Shown in pieces: positions 16,727-24,839 of a stretch of DNA of 64,000 nucleotides. Below the pieces are notes generated by a model. The model made no database searches, was not told where the DNA came from, and saw only the letters and a program-made list of their open reading frames with translations. Made by a program: the position numbers and the translations under genes. Within the stretch, counting starts at the first letter, position 1. Each line of letters begins with the position of its first letter. The DNA is from Bacteroidales bacterium M7 (GTDB taxonomy: Bacteria > Bacteroidota > Bacteroidia > Bacteroidales > Muribaculaceae). Where the stretch lies: the NCBI GenBank assembly GCA_001689515.1, contig LUJR01000024.1:1-64000 (forward strand), written 5' to 3'.

Positions 16727-18064
16727 ATGACCCACCGATATCTGCCGCATACGCCCGACGACATCGCGCGGATGCTTGATGCCATCGGCGTAGAGACTCT
16801 CGACGACCTCTACGCCGACGTGCCCGACAGCCTGAGGCTCGCACGACCCTATTGCCTCCCCGAGGAGATGAGCGAAAAGGAGGTGCGCGACTTCTTCGAT
16901 GCGCTGGGGCGCAAAAACCGCACCATGACCTGTTTTGCCGGGGCAGGCTACTACCACCACTACGCCCCGGCTCTGATACAGACCATCATATCGCGATCGG
17001 AATTCCTGACCGCCTACACCCCTTACCAGCCCGAAATCTCGCAGGGCACGCTCCACTACATATTCGAGTACCAGAGCATGATGGCGGAGCTGACGGGCTT
17101 GGATGTCTCCAACGCCTCGATGTATGACGGCACCACCGCTGCCGCCGAGGCGATGCTGATGATGAATGCCTCCATGCGCCGTGGGGGACGCATCCTGACC
17201 TCTGCCACGATGAATCCGCGCACTCTCGCCGTGATGCGTACCTACGCCCATTTCCATGGCATCGACCTCGAGGTCATCTCAGCCACGGCTGACGGCGTGA
17301 CCGACAGGGCGCTTCTGGAGGAGCGCATAGCTGCTGGAGGCGTGGCGGGGGTAGTTCTCCCGTCGCCCAACTATTTCGGCATCCTTGAGGATTTCAGTGG
17401 CATCGCCGACTGCTGCCACGCAGTCAAGGCGTTGCTCGCCATCGACAGCCCTGCCTCGGCTCTCGCAGTCATACGCAGCGCAGGGGAGTGGGGCGCGGAC
17501 ATAGCCTGCGGCGATGCACAGTCGCTCGGCATGCCTCTCAACTACGGCGGACCCTCGCTCGGCTATCTTTGCGCCACCAAAGCCCTGATGCGCAAGATGC
17601 CTGGACGCATCGTGGGTGCCACCGTCGACCGTGACGGCCAGCGCGTGTTCGTGCTGACCCTCCAGGCGCGTGAGCAGCACATCCGCCGCGAGAAAGCCAC
17701 CTCCAACATATGCAGCAACCAGGGTCTGATGACCCTCTACGCCGCCATATACCTCTCGCTCATGGGGCGGCACGGCTTGGAGGAGGTCAACCGCCGCGGC
17801 ATGGAGGGCGCGCACTACCTCGCCGACCGTCTCGCTGCCACAGGGGCAATGTCGCTGACCTACCCCGGCAGCCCCTTCCTCAACGAGTTTGTGATGACAG
17901 TCCCCGCGGGTGCAGACCGCTACCTCGCCGCAGCCGCAGACCGCGGCATCCTCGGCGGCGTGAAGGTCGACGACACCCACGTGCTCATCGCCGTCACCGA
18001 GATGCAGACCCGCGCCGACATGGATACCCTCGCCGAGGCTGTAGGGACATGCCATAAAAACTAA
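16727..18064 (+). CDS. gcvPA: Glycine dehydrogenase (decarboxylating) subunit 1
   Basis: The N-terminal half of the split P protein, which decarboxylates glycine with PLP together with GcvPB. The 445-aa protein has RYLPHTPDDIARML at its start, CFAGAGYYHHYAP, TPYQPEISQGTLHYIFEYQ and NASMYDGTTAAAEA, all typical of subunit 1. I chose ATG 16727; a start at 16682 lies in a repeat. The final seven codons (VGTCHKN) come from a truncated family A unit at 18040-18054, so the natural C-terminus has been replaced by repeat-derived codons. Split P proteins are normal in Bacteroidetes. GcvPB starts 17 nt later. Confidence 0.95.
   Translation: MTHRYLPHTPDDIARMLDAIGVETLDDLYADVPDSLRLARPYCLPEEMSEKEVRDFFDALGRKNRTMTCFAGAGYYHHYAPALIQTIISRSEFLTAYTPYQPEISQGTLHYIFEYQSMMAELTGLDVSNASMYDGTTAAAEAMLMMNASMRRGGRILTSATMNPRTLAVMRTYAHFHGIDLEVISATADGVTDRALLEERIAAGGVAGVVLPSPNYFGILEDFSGIADCCHAVKALLAIDSPASALAVIRSAGEWGADIACGDAQSLGMPLNYGGPSLGYLCATKALMRKMPGRIVGATVDRDGQRVFVLTLQAREQHIRREKATSNICSNQGLMTLYAAIYLSLMGRHGLEEVNRRGMEGAHYLADRLAATGAMSLTYPGSPFLNEFVMTVPAGADRYLAAAADRGILGGVKVDDTHVLIAVTEMQTRADMDTLAEAVGTCHKN
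18040..18054. repeat. Truncated family A unit overlapping the gcvPA 3' end
   Basis: Only the head and half of the core (TGTAGGGACATGCCA) remain; the sequence then diverges into the stop codon region. Confidence 0.8.
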
Positions 18065-18081
18065 TCAAAACACACTCGATT

Positions 18082-19563
18082 ATGAATCGCAAACTATACG
18101 GACGGCTGATATTCGAGCTGTCGCACCCCGGGCGACGCGGGGTCAAAATCCCTTCCAACGGCATTGACCGCCCCGTGGAAATCCCCGAGGGTCTGCGCCG
18201 CTCCGTCCCCGTCAGCCTCCCCGAGGTGGACGAACCTACTGTGGCGCGCCACTACAACAATCTCAGCACCAATAACTTCGGCGTTGACACGGGCTTCTAT
18301 CCATTAGGGTCGTGTACCATGAAGTACAATCCCAAGATCAACGAGGAGATAGCTTCGCACCGCGATTTCCGCGACCTGCATCCCCTGCAGCCCGTGGAGA
18401 GCGTGCAGGGTGCGCTTGAAGCGTATCACACCCTCCAGCAGGCACTCAGCGAGATAGGCGGCATGGCGGAGTTCACCCTCAACCCCTATGCCGGGGCGCA
18501 GGGCGAGCTCACGGGGCTGTTCGTCATCAAAGCCTACCATGAGAGCCGCGGCGAGGGCTCGATGCGTGACAAGGTGCTGATACCCGACTCGGCTCACGGC
18601 ACCAACCCTGCGAGCGCGGCACTTGCCGGCTATAAAATCGTGGAGGTCAAGAGCCTCCCCGACGGCACGGTTGACACCGCCGACCTCATGGGCAAACTCG
18701 ACTCCACCGTGGCGGCGATGATGATGACCAATCCCAACACAGTGGGCATCTTCGAGCGCAATATCCCGGCGATAGCCGAGGCTGTGCACGGCGCAGGGGC
18801 GTTGATGTACTACGACGGTGCCAACCTCAACCCCATGCTCGGCGTGGCGCGTCCGGGCGACATGGGTTTTGACGTGATGCACATCAACCTTCACAAGACA
18901 TTTTCCACCCCTCACGGCGGCGGAGGTCCCGGCAGCGGTCCTGTGGGCGTGCGTGACGGCTTGCAGCAGTTTCTGCCTATGCCCCGCGTGGTCTGTAAAG
19001 CCGACGGCTCATATGACGTGCTGACCGATTCCGACACCTCCCTCGGCAGCGTGTCGCACTGGCTCGGCAACTTCGCCGTGGAGCTGCGCGCCCTCGCCTA
19101 CATCCTGTCGCTCGGAGCTGACGGGCTGATGGCTGTCGGTAAACTTTCCACCCTCAATGCCAATTATATTAAGGAGCGTCTGCGCGATCTCTACCTGCTC
19201 CCCATCCCCGGGCTGTGCAAGCATGAGATGGTGTTTGACGGCTTGGCGGACAAATCCACCGGCGTGACCACCCTCCATGTTGCCAAGCGGCTCCTCGATC
19301 TCGGCTATCATGCCCCTACCATCTATTTCCCGCTCCTCTTCCACGAGTCGCTGATGATAGAGCCCACCGAGACCGAGAGCCTCGAGACCATCGATGCCTT
19401 CATCGACGCGATGAGGCAGATAGCCCGCGAGGCGCGCGAATGCCCCGACATGCTCAAAGCCGCCCCCCACGACACCCCCGTCAGCCACCCTGACGACACC
19501 GCCGCCGCCATCAGCCCGGTGACAACATACGCCCAGTGGCAGCAGCAATCCGCTGACGCATAA
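18082..19563 (+). CDS. gcvPB: Glycine dehydrogenase (decarboxylating) subunit 2
   Basis: The C-terminal half of the split P protein, carrying the PLP site. The lysine expected to bind PLP is K272 in NLHKTFSTPHGGGGPGSGP. Other family blocks are GSCTMKYNPKINEE, NPYAGAQGELTGLF, DSAHGTNPASAALAGYK and MTNPNTVGIFE. The 493-aa length is typical of subunit 2 in Bacteroidetes. It starts 17 nt after gcvPA and is followed within 5 nt by a family A pair. With GcvPA it forms the decarboxylating enzyme. Confidence 0.96.
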   Translation: MNRKLYGRLIFELSHPGRRGVKIPSNGIDRPVEIPEGLRRSVPVSLPEVDEPTVARHYNNLSTNNFGVDTGFYPLGSCTMKYNPKINEEIASHRDFRDLHPLQPVESVQGALEAYHTLQQALSEIGGMAEFTLNPYAGAQGELTGLFVIKAYHESRGEGSMRDKVLIPDSAHGTNPASAALAGYKIVEVKSLPDGTVDTADLMGKLDSTVAAMMMTNPNTVGIFERNIPAIAEAVHGAGALMYYDGANLNPMLGVARPGDMGFDVMHINLHKTFSTPHGGGGPGSGPVGVRDGLQQFLPMPRVVCKADGSYDVLTDSDTSLGSVSHWLGNFAVELRALAYILSLGADGLMAVGKLSTLNANYIKERLRDLYLLPIPGLCKHEMVFDGLADKSTGVTTLHVAKRLLDLGYHAPTIYFPLLFHESLMIEPTETESLETIDAFIDAMRQIAREARECPDMLKAAPHDTPVSHPDDTAAAISPVTTYAQWQQQSADA

Positions 19564-19568
19564 TGATT

Positions 19569-19655
19569 TGTAGGGACATGCCGTGGCATGTCCGCCAAGA
19601 GCAAAATTGCTAATCGCATCACCTGAGAAGCGGACATGCCACGGCATGTCCCTAC
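19569..19655. repeat. Family A inverted pair between gcvPB and lpdA
   Basis: Units 19569-19595 and 19630-19655, heads outward, 34-nt spacer. It begins 5 nt after the gcvPB stop and ends 20 nt before the lpdA ATG. Confidence 0.9.
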
Positions 19656-19675
19656 GCAAAAACACCCTACCACCC

Positions 19676-21016
19676 ATGTCAATAACCCGAAGCGACCTAA
19701 TAATTATCGGCGCGGGTCCCGGCGGCTACGAGACCGCCGCCCTCGCCGCCCATCAGGGACAGCGCGTGACCCTCATAGAACGCGACCAGCTCGGAGGCAC
19801 CTGCCTCAACCGCGGTTGCATACCCACCAAAGCCCTCTGCGCCTCCGCGTCGCGGATTCTGGCGGTCAGGGATGCCTCGCAGTTCGGCGTGGAGATCCCC
19901 GACGGCTGGCATGCCGACTTTTCCGCCGCTGCCGCCCGCATGCACCAGGTGGTCAGCGGGCTGCGTGAAGGGGTGGCTCAGGAGCTCTCAAAGGTCGACA
20001 TCGTGCGTGGCACGGCGCGCCTCGCCTCCACCGGTGCCTCGGTGTGGGTAGGGGAGGAGCAGTATATGGCTGACCGCCTGATCATCGCCACCGGCTCCGT
20101 CCCCTCGCAGCTCCCCATCTCCGGCGCGGAGCTTGCCATGACCTCCGACACCCTCCTGTCGCTCGACACCCTCCCTGCGAGCATCGCCATCATCGGCGGC
20201 GGAGTCATAGGCATGGAGTTCGCCTGCATCCTCGCCGCATTCGGCGTGGATGTGACCGTATTGGAATTCTGCAAGGAGATACTGCCCCCCTTTGACCGCG
20301 ACATCGCCAAGCGTCTGCGCAGTCTCCTCTCGCGCCGAGGTATTCGCATAGTCACCGATGCCCGCGTCACCTCCATCGCCAAGGAGGCTGACGCATCGCT
20401 CACCGTCAGCTACGAGGCTAAGGGCAAAGCCCAGACTCTCTCGGTGGAATCCTCACTCATGGCAGTGGGGCGCAAAGCGTGTCTCCCCGCAGGCACCGAG
20501 GAAGCCGGCATCAAGGTTGATAGCCGCGGCTTCATCATGGTCGATGACGACTACCGCACATCGCGCGAGCACATCTATGCCATCGGTGATGTCAACGGAC
20601 GCTGCATGCTTGCCCATGCCGCCACGGCGCAAGGCCGCTACGTCATGGGCGCGGATGTCAACCTCCGCGTCATCCCCTCGGCGCTCTTCACCGAGCCTGA
20701 GGCAGCCATGGTCGGTCTGACCGAGGAGCAGTGCGCCGAGCGCGGCATCCACTACCGCGTCAGCCGCGCCATGTATGCCTCGTGTGGCAAAGCCGTAGCC
20801 ATGGGCGAGACGCAGGGCTTCGTCAAGCTCATCAGCGAGTACAACGGCGGAGCCATCATCGGCTGTCACATCCTCGGTGCCCACGCCGCCGACCTCGTGC
20901 AGGAAGCTGCCACCGCCATGGCATCCTCCCTCACCGTCCGCGACCTCGCCGCCGCCGTCCACACCCACCCCTCGCTCTCCGAAGTCCTCTGGCACGCCGC
21001 GCTGCCTGCTTTGTAG
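19676..21016 (+). CDS. lpdA: Dihydrolipoyl dehydrogenase
   Basis: FAD-dependent E3/L protein that reoxidises the dihydrolipoyl arm of GcvH with NAD+. The 446-aa protein has the FAD dinucleotide motif GAGPGG (12-17), the redox disulfide GGTCLNRGCIP (C43 and C48), the NAD-binding GGGVIGMEFA, the ATG-like YAIGDVNG block and the C-terminal active-site HTHPSLSEVLWHA with catalytic His and Glu. ATG 19676 starts the conserved N-terminus. Its stop codon TAG lies in the head of a family A unit, and about 55 bp of its 3' end is repeated just downstream, so the end of this gene has been remodelled by repeats. Confidence 0.95.
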   Translation: MSITRSDLIIIGAGPGGYETAALAAHQGQRVTLIERDQLGGTCLNRGCIPTKALCASASRILAVRDASQFGVEIPDGWHADFSAAAARMHQVVSGLREGVAQELSKVDIVRGTARLASTGASVWVGEEQYMADRLIIATGSVPSQLPISGAELAMTSDTLLSLDTLPASIAIIGGGVIGMEFACILAAFGVDVTVLEFCKEILPPFDRDIAKRLRSLLSRRGIRIVTDARVTSIAKEADASLTVSYEAKGKAQTLSVESSLMAVGRKACLPAGTEEAGIKVDSRGFIMVDDDYRTSREHIYAIGDVNGRCMLAHAATAQGRYVMGADVNLRVIPSALFTEPEAAMVGLTEEQCAERGIHYRVSRAMYASCGKAVAMGETQGFVKLISEYNGGAIIGCHILGAHAADLVQEAATAMASSLTVRDLAAAVHTHPSLSEVLWHAALPAL

Positions 21017-21145
21017 GGACATGCCGTGGCATGTCCGCTTCCGCAGGCGTGGGTGCCACCCCTCCCTCTCCGAGGTGCTCTGGCACGCCGCGCTAGCAGC
21101 GACTTTGTAGGGACATGCCGTGGCATGTCCGCTTCCTCAGGCGTG
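20967..21145. repeat. Imperfect tandem duplication of the lpdA 3' end with a family A unit
   Basis: The lpdA tail encoding PSLSEVLWHAAL plus the family A unit at 21012-21038 recurs 91-94 bp downstream, with the second family A unit at 21106-21132. A third partial copy of the boundary (CTTCCTCAGGCG) follows. The second copy has no start codon context and is not a gene. Confidence 0.85.
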
Positions 21146-21183
21146 GGTGTCACCGCTTCCTCAGGCGCGGGATTTCGCTCTTG

Positions 21184-21210
21184 GCGGACATGCCACGGCA
21201 TGTCCCTACA
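21184..21210. repeat. Family A unit, right-facing partner
   Basis: Closes the array that starts at 21012: two left-headed units and this right-headed one. Confidence 0.88.
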
Positions 21211-21273
21211 AAGCGTCGTAAATTAAAAAAACGAAGTGCGACAAAATGGCAGCAGCGCCTTTTTCCGCGATGC

Positions 21274-21305
21274 TTGTTTTATATCAGGAAAATCATTAAC
21301 TTTGC
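21274..21305 (+). promoter_or_regulatory. Promoter of the DUF177-rpmF unit
   Basis: TTG (21274-21276), 20 nt, TAACTTTGC (21297-21305), a strong Bacteroidetes -7 box; the GTG start lies 51 nt downstream. Confidence 0.75.
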
Positions 21306-21356
21306 ACAGTTTTTCTCAACTCACACCTAAGAGACTTATCTCCAATCACTAAAGCC

Positions 21357-21965
21357 GTGGGAAAGTTCACCGAATTCAAGCTGCCCCTGAAGTCTATGCC
21401 TGTGGGAACACAGGAGTTTGACTATCATCTCGGCAAGCAGTTTTTCGTCAACATGGAAAGCTCCGACATCCACGGGGCTGACCTTGACGTGAGGCTCACC
21501 GTCACCCACAAGGGCGACGTATACGATCTGCATTTCCACGTCACGGGCACCGTCACCCTGCTGTGTGACCGCTGCCTTGATGCGATGCTCCACGACGTGG
21601 ATACCACCTACGACATCAGCGTCAAGTATGGCGAGGCGTACTGCGACGATTCGGATACCCTGCTTGAGATTCCCGAGAGCGAGAACTATCTCAACGTGGC
21701 TTACATGCTCTATGACACCGTGGCTCTGACCATCCCCATCAAGCATGTGCATGCCCCGGGGAAGTGTAACAAGGATATGAACGCCATGCTCCACCGCCAC
21801 AAGGTCAGCTCGGCTTCGGCTGAGGACGGCGCGCTCGAGGAGTCGCTGATAGAGGAGATGGACTCTGTGGATATCGCCGCCGACGATGATGCCGCCGCTC
21901 CCACCGATCCCCGCTGGGATGCTCTAAAGGGCTTATCGTCCGCTTCAGGTGATGACAACGAATGA
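21357..21965 (+). CDS. YceD/DUF177 family protein (23S rRNA accumulation)
   Basis: A 202-aa protein of the DUF177 family, whose E. coli member YceD affects 23S rRNA levels and is encoded beside rpmF, as here. Diagnostic features are LTVTHKGDVYDLHFHVTGTV followed by LLCDRCLDAML (the CxxC) and an acidic C-terminal tail (EEMDSVDIAADDDAAAP). The most likely start is GTG 21357 (VGKFTEFKL), because no ATG lies nearby; this is less certain. rpmF starts 58 nt after the stop, the usual conserved pair. Confidence 0.88.
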   Translation: MGKFTEFKLPLKSMPVGTQEFDYHLGKQFFVNMESSDIHGADLDVRLTVTHKGDVYDLHFHVTGTVTLLCDRCLDAMLHDVDTTYDISVKYGEAYCDDSDTLLEIPESENYLNVAYMLYDTVALTIPIKHVHAPGKCNKDMNAMLHRHKVSSASAEDGALEESLIEEMDSVDIAADDDAAAPTDPRWDALKGLSSASGDDNE

Positions 21966-22023
21966 CAAGACTGCACACATATCGCAACAAGAATATATAA
22001 CTCACACAAACAGATAAACAACA

Positions 22024-22209
22024 ATGGCACATCCTAAACGAAAGCAATCAAAGACACGTACCGCAAAGCGTCGTACTCACGATAAGGCAGTTCTCCCCAC
22101 ACTGGCACTCTGCCCCAACTGCGGTTCATGGCACGTTTACCACACTGTATGCGGCGTATGCGGCTACTATCGTGGCAAGGTCGTGATTGAAAAGGCTGAG
22201 ACAGTCTAA
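22024..22209 (+). CDS. rpmF: 50S ribosomal protein L32
   Basis: A 61-aa ribosomal protein with an N-terminal basic segment (MAHPKRKQSKTRTAKRRTH) and a zinc-ribbon-like CPNCGSWHVYHTVCGVC (two CxxC pairs). The length and motif are standard. It follows DUF177 and is followed by a single family A unit, then fabH. plsX, which lies between rpmF and fabH in many bacteria, is absent here. Confidence 0.97.
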   Translation: MAHPKRKQSKTRTAKRRTHDKAVLPTLALCPNCGSWHVYHTVCGVCGYYRGKVVIEKAETV

Positions 22210-22230
22210 GCCACCGAGCCGGCTGCAGCT

Positions 22231-22257
22231 TGTAGGGACATGCCATGGCATGTCGCC
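22231..22257. repeat. Single family A unit after rpmF
   Basis: Head on the left, core ATGCC/GGCAT, 21 nt after the rpmF stop. No right partner. Confidence 0.85.
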
Positions 22258-22308
22258 AGATGCCTCTACACGCAATCTTACGCCAGTAAGCACTATGCAG
22301 ATTGTGAT

Positions 22309-22329
22309 TATCGCCCCACATGGGCGATA
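22309..22329. promoter_or_regulatory. Operator-like palindrome upstream of fabH
   Basis: TATCGCCC, 5 nt, GGGCGATA: a perfect 8-bp-arm palindrome ending 5 nt before the -7 box TAACTTTGC. It could be a repressor site for the fatty-acid gene. Confidence 0.5.
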
Positions 22330-22333
22330 GTCA

Positions 22334-22342
22334 TAACTTTGC
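22334..22342 (+). promoter_or_regulatory. -7 element of fabH promoter
   Basis: TAACTTTGC matches the Bacteroidetes -7 box, 48 nt before the ATG. The -33 position falls within the palindrome at 22309-22329 and lacks a clear TTTG. Confidence 0.6.
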
Positions 22343-22390
22343 ATTTACCTACCACTTATCACAGACAATTACTCCAAGTAACACATAATC

Positions 22391-23374
22391 ATGGTTTACG
22401 CAAAGATTTCAGGTGTGGCGTCATACGTCCCCGACGACATCCTCGACAACGAGATGCTCTCGAAGATGGTCGATACCAATGATGAATGGATCACCACCCG
22501 TGTCGGCATCAAAGAACGCCGTATCCTGAAAAAGGAGGGCACCGGCTCAAGCTATATGGGAGCCATAGCCGTCAAGCGTCTGCTTGAGTCCACCGGCACA
22601 GCACCCGAGGAGGTAGACCTGCTCATATGCGCCACCTCCAACCCCGACTACCGTTTCCCCTCTACCGGCTCCATCATCGCCCACGACTGCGGTCTTGCCA
22701 ATGCCTACGCCTACGACATCCAGGCTGCATGCGCCGGATTTCTCGTGGCTCTCCAGGATGCCGCCGCTTACGTCAAGTCGGGTCTCCGCCGCAAGGTGGT
22801 GGTAGTGGCAGCCGAGAAGATGTCATCGATGACCAACTACTCCGACCGCTCCACCTGTCCGCTCTTCGGCGATGCTGCCGCCTGCATGCTTATCGAGCCT
22901 ACCGACAAGCCCGTAGGCATCATGGACGGCGAGTTCCACGTCAACGGCGAGGGTCTGCCCCACCTGCTGATGAAAGCAGGCGGCTCCGTACACCCCGCCA
23001 CCCACGAGACCGTGGATGCCGGCGACCACTACATCTACCAGGAGGGACGCCAGGTTTACAAGCATGCCGTGACCGACATGCTCACCTCCTCGCTCGACGT
23101 TGCGAAGCGCAACGGGCTGACTATGGAGTCAGTCGACTGGTTCGTGCCCCACCAGGCTAACCTCCGCATCATCGAGGCTGTGGCTGACCGTGCCGGCATC
23201 GACCGCTCGAAGGTCCTTGTCAACATCCAGAAGTTCGGCAACACCAGCGCAGCCTCCATCCCCCTCTGCATCGACGAGTACAAGAACACCCTCAAGCCCG
23301 GCGACAAGATGATACTCACCGCTTTCGGTGCCGGATTCACCTGGGGCGCCCTCTACATCGTCTGGGACATCTGA
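22391..23374 (+). CDS. fabH: 3-oxoacyl-[acyl-carrier-protein] synthase III
   Basis: Condenses acetyl-CoA (or a branched starter) with malonyl-ACP to begin fatty-acid synthesis. The 327-aa protein has the active-site cysteine C114 in DIQAACAGF, the catalytic His in VPHQAN and the Asn in FGNTSAAS. The N-terminal block TRVGIKERR is typical. Bacteroidetes FabH often takes branched starters, which cannot be judged here. The start is the ATG at 22391. The upstream palindrome and promoter suggest it is controlled separately from rpmF. Confidence 0.95.
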   Translation: MVYAKISGVASYVPDDILDNEMLSKMVDTNDEWITTRVGIKERRILKKEGTGSSYMGAIAVKRLLESTGTAPEEVDLLICATSNPDYRFPSTGSIIAHDCGLANAYAYDIQAACAGFLVALQDAAAYVKSGLRRKVVVVAAEKMSSMTNYSDRSTCPLFGDAAACMLIEPTDKPVGIMDGEFHVNGEGLPHLLMKAGGSVHPATHETVDAGDHYIYQEGRQVYKHAVTDMLTSSLDVAKRNGLTMESVDWFVPHQANLRIIEAVADRAGIDRSKVLVNIQKFGNTSAASIPLCIDEYKNTLKPGDKMILTAFGAGFTWGALYIVWDI

Positions 23375-23402
23375 TTGCCGTTTCGCCGACAAAACACAAA
23401 CG

Positions 23403-23421
23403 GGTAGGGACGCGGCACGCC
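23403..23421. repeat. Truncated family D half next to the C2 element
   Basis: GTAGGGACGCGGC then a broken core; 28 nt after the fabH stop. The right half is missing. Confidence 0.7.
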
Positions 23422-23444
23422 TTAAGGGTGCTGATGGCATTAAC

Positions 23445-23663
23445 GCGCCCCTTGTGGGCGCATCTCTACCTTAGCCGAGGGGCTTGCCCCTCGGAAACAG
23501 AAACCATAGGGACGCGCTGCGCTTTGCCGCAGCGCATCAACCACAAAGATTCCCACACGATAACGACTGATGCGCTGCGGCAAAGCGCAGCGCATCCTCC
23601 CCATATGCCCTACCGAGGGGCAAGCCCCTCGGCTATCATAGAGATGCGCCCGCAAGGGGCGCG
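23445..23663. repeat. Family C element, copy 2
   Basis: Same three-palindrome arms as copy 1, about 219 bp, in the fabH-era gap. Flanked by a family D remnant on the left and a family A remnant at 23679-23696 (ATGCCGTGGCAT) on the right. Confidence 0.9.
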
Positions 23664-23710
23664 ACGTGGGTATCTGTCACATATGCCGTGGCATTGAAAA
23701 TTTCGCATAA

Positions 23711-23738
23711 GATAGCATCTTTTAAGGTGCTATCTTTG
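23711..23738 (+). promoter_or_regulatory. Hairpin overlapping the era promoter
   Basis: GATAGCA (23711-23717) pairs with TGCTATC (23728-23734). The right arm overlaps TATCTTTG (23731-23738), a -7 match. Such overlap could make promoter access depend on a bound protein. Confidence 0.45.
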
Positions 23739-23780
23739 TTGTTAAATATAAAGGCAAAATTTAAAAACACACTTACAGAT

Positions 23781-24671
23781 ATGGCACAAGACCACAAAGC
23801 CGGCTTCGTCAACATCGTCGGCAACCCCAATGTCGGCAAGTCGACCCTCATGAACGACCTCGTAGGCGAGCGCGTCAGCATCATAACCTCCAAAGCCCAG
23901 ACCACTCGCCACCGCATCATGGGCATCCTCAACACCCCCGAATACCAGATAGTGTTCTCCGACACCCCCGGAGTGCTCTCGCCCAAATACAAGCTCCAGC
24001 AGAGCATGCTCGATGCCAGCGAGGGCGCGCTGACCGATGCCGACATACTCCTCTACGTCACTGACGTGGTGGAGGACCCCACCAAAAACGCCGAGTTTCT
24101 CGCCAAGGTAGCCAAGGAGACAGTGCCGGTGCTGCTGGTCATCAACAAGGTCGACCTCGTCAAGGAGCAGGCTGACCTTGAAGCCATCGTGGCGCGCTGG
24201 CAGCAGATGCTCCCCAACGCCGAGATTTTCCCCATCTCAGCCAAGCTCCATTTCAATGTCGAGAACCTGATGAAGCGCATCGTCGAGCTGCTGCCCGACT
24301 CGCCCCCCTATTTCGGCAAGGACGCCCTGACCGACAAGCCCGCCCGCTTCTTCGTCACCGAAATCATCCGCGAGAAAATTCTCCTCAACTACGACAAGGA
24401 GGTGCCCTACAGCACCGAGGTCATCGTGGAGAAATTCGAGGAGAAAGAGAATTCCATCCACATCATGGCGGTCATCTACGTGGAGCGCGACTCCCAGAAA
24501 GCCATCATCATAGGGCACGGAGGCTCGCGCATCAAGAAGGTGGGCATCGAGGCGCGCAAGGACATCGAGACCTTCTTTGACAAGCGCGTCTATCTCGAGC
24601 TGTTCGTCAAAGTAGAGCCCAACTGGCGTAACCGCGACAACAAGCTCCGCGCTTTCGGCTACATAGAGTGA
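23781..24671 (+). CDS. era: GTPase Era
   Basis: A GTPase involved in 16S rRNA maturation and 30S assembly. The 296-aa protein has G1 GNPNVGKS, G3 DTPG, G4 NKVD and a C-terminal KH domain including IIIGHGGSRIKKVG. The start is ATG 23781 (MAQDHKAGFVNI), which opens the G domain; 31 codons upstream are in the promoter region. The gene order fabH-era-der is typical for Bacteroidetes. Confidence 0.96.
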   Translation: MAQDHKAGFVNIVGNPNVGKSTLMNDLVGERVSIITSKAQTTRHRIMGILNTPEYQIVFSDTPGVLSPKYKLQQSMLDASEGALTDADILLYVTDVVEDPTKNAEFLAKVAKETVPVLLVINKVDLVKEQADLEAIVARWQQMLPNAEIFPISAKLHFNVENLMKRIVELLPDSPPYFGKDALTDKPARFFVTEIIREKILLNYDKEVPYSTEVIVEKFEEKENSIHIMAVIYVERDSQKAIIIGHGGSRIKKVGIEARKDIETFFDKRVYLELFVKVEPNWRNRDNKLRAFGYIE

Positions 24672-24688
24672 TACCCGAAAAAAATCAC

Positions 24689-24697
24689 TAACTTTGC
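24689..24697 (+). promoter_or_regulatory. -7 element between era and der
   Basis: TAACTTTGC, 142 nt before the der ATG and ahead of the family D pair. No TTTG at the right distance upstream. Confidence 0.5.
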
Positions 24698-24725
24698 ACC
24701 TAAATGTCGACATATCCATCCAGGA

Positions 24726-24812
24726 GTAGGGACGCGGCGTGCCGCGTCATCAAAAGCAGACCCTACGACTGGTGAGATGATGGTGCGATGACGCGGCACG
24801 CCGCGTCCCTAC
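24726..24812. repeat. Family D inverted pair between era and der
   Basis: Units 24726-24751 and 24787-24812, head GTAGGGAC outward on both sides, core GCGGC/GCCGC, about 35-nt spacer. It lies in the 5' leader of der if the TAACTTTGC box is used. Confidence 0.9.
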
Positions 24813-24839
24813 TTTTTCACAACCACACTTTATCTATTT

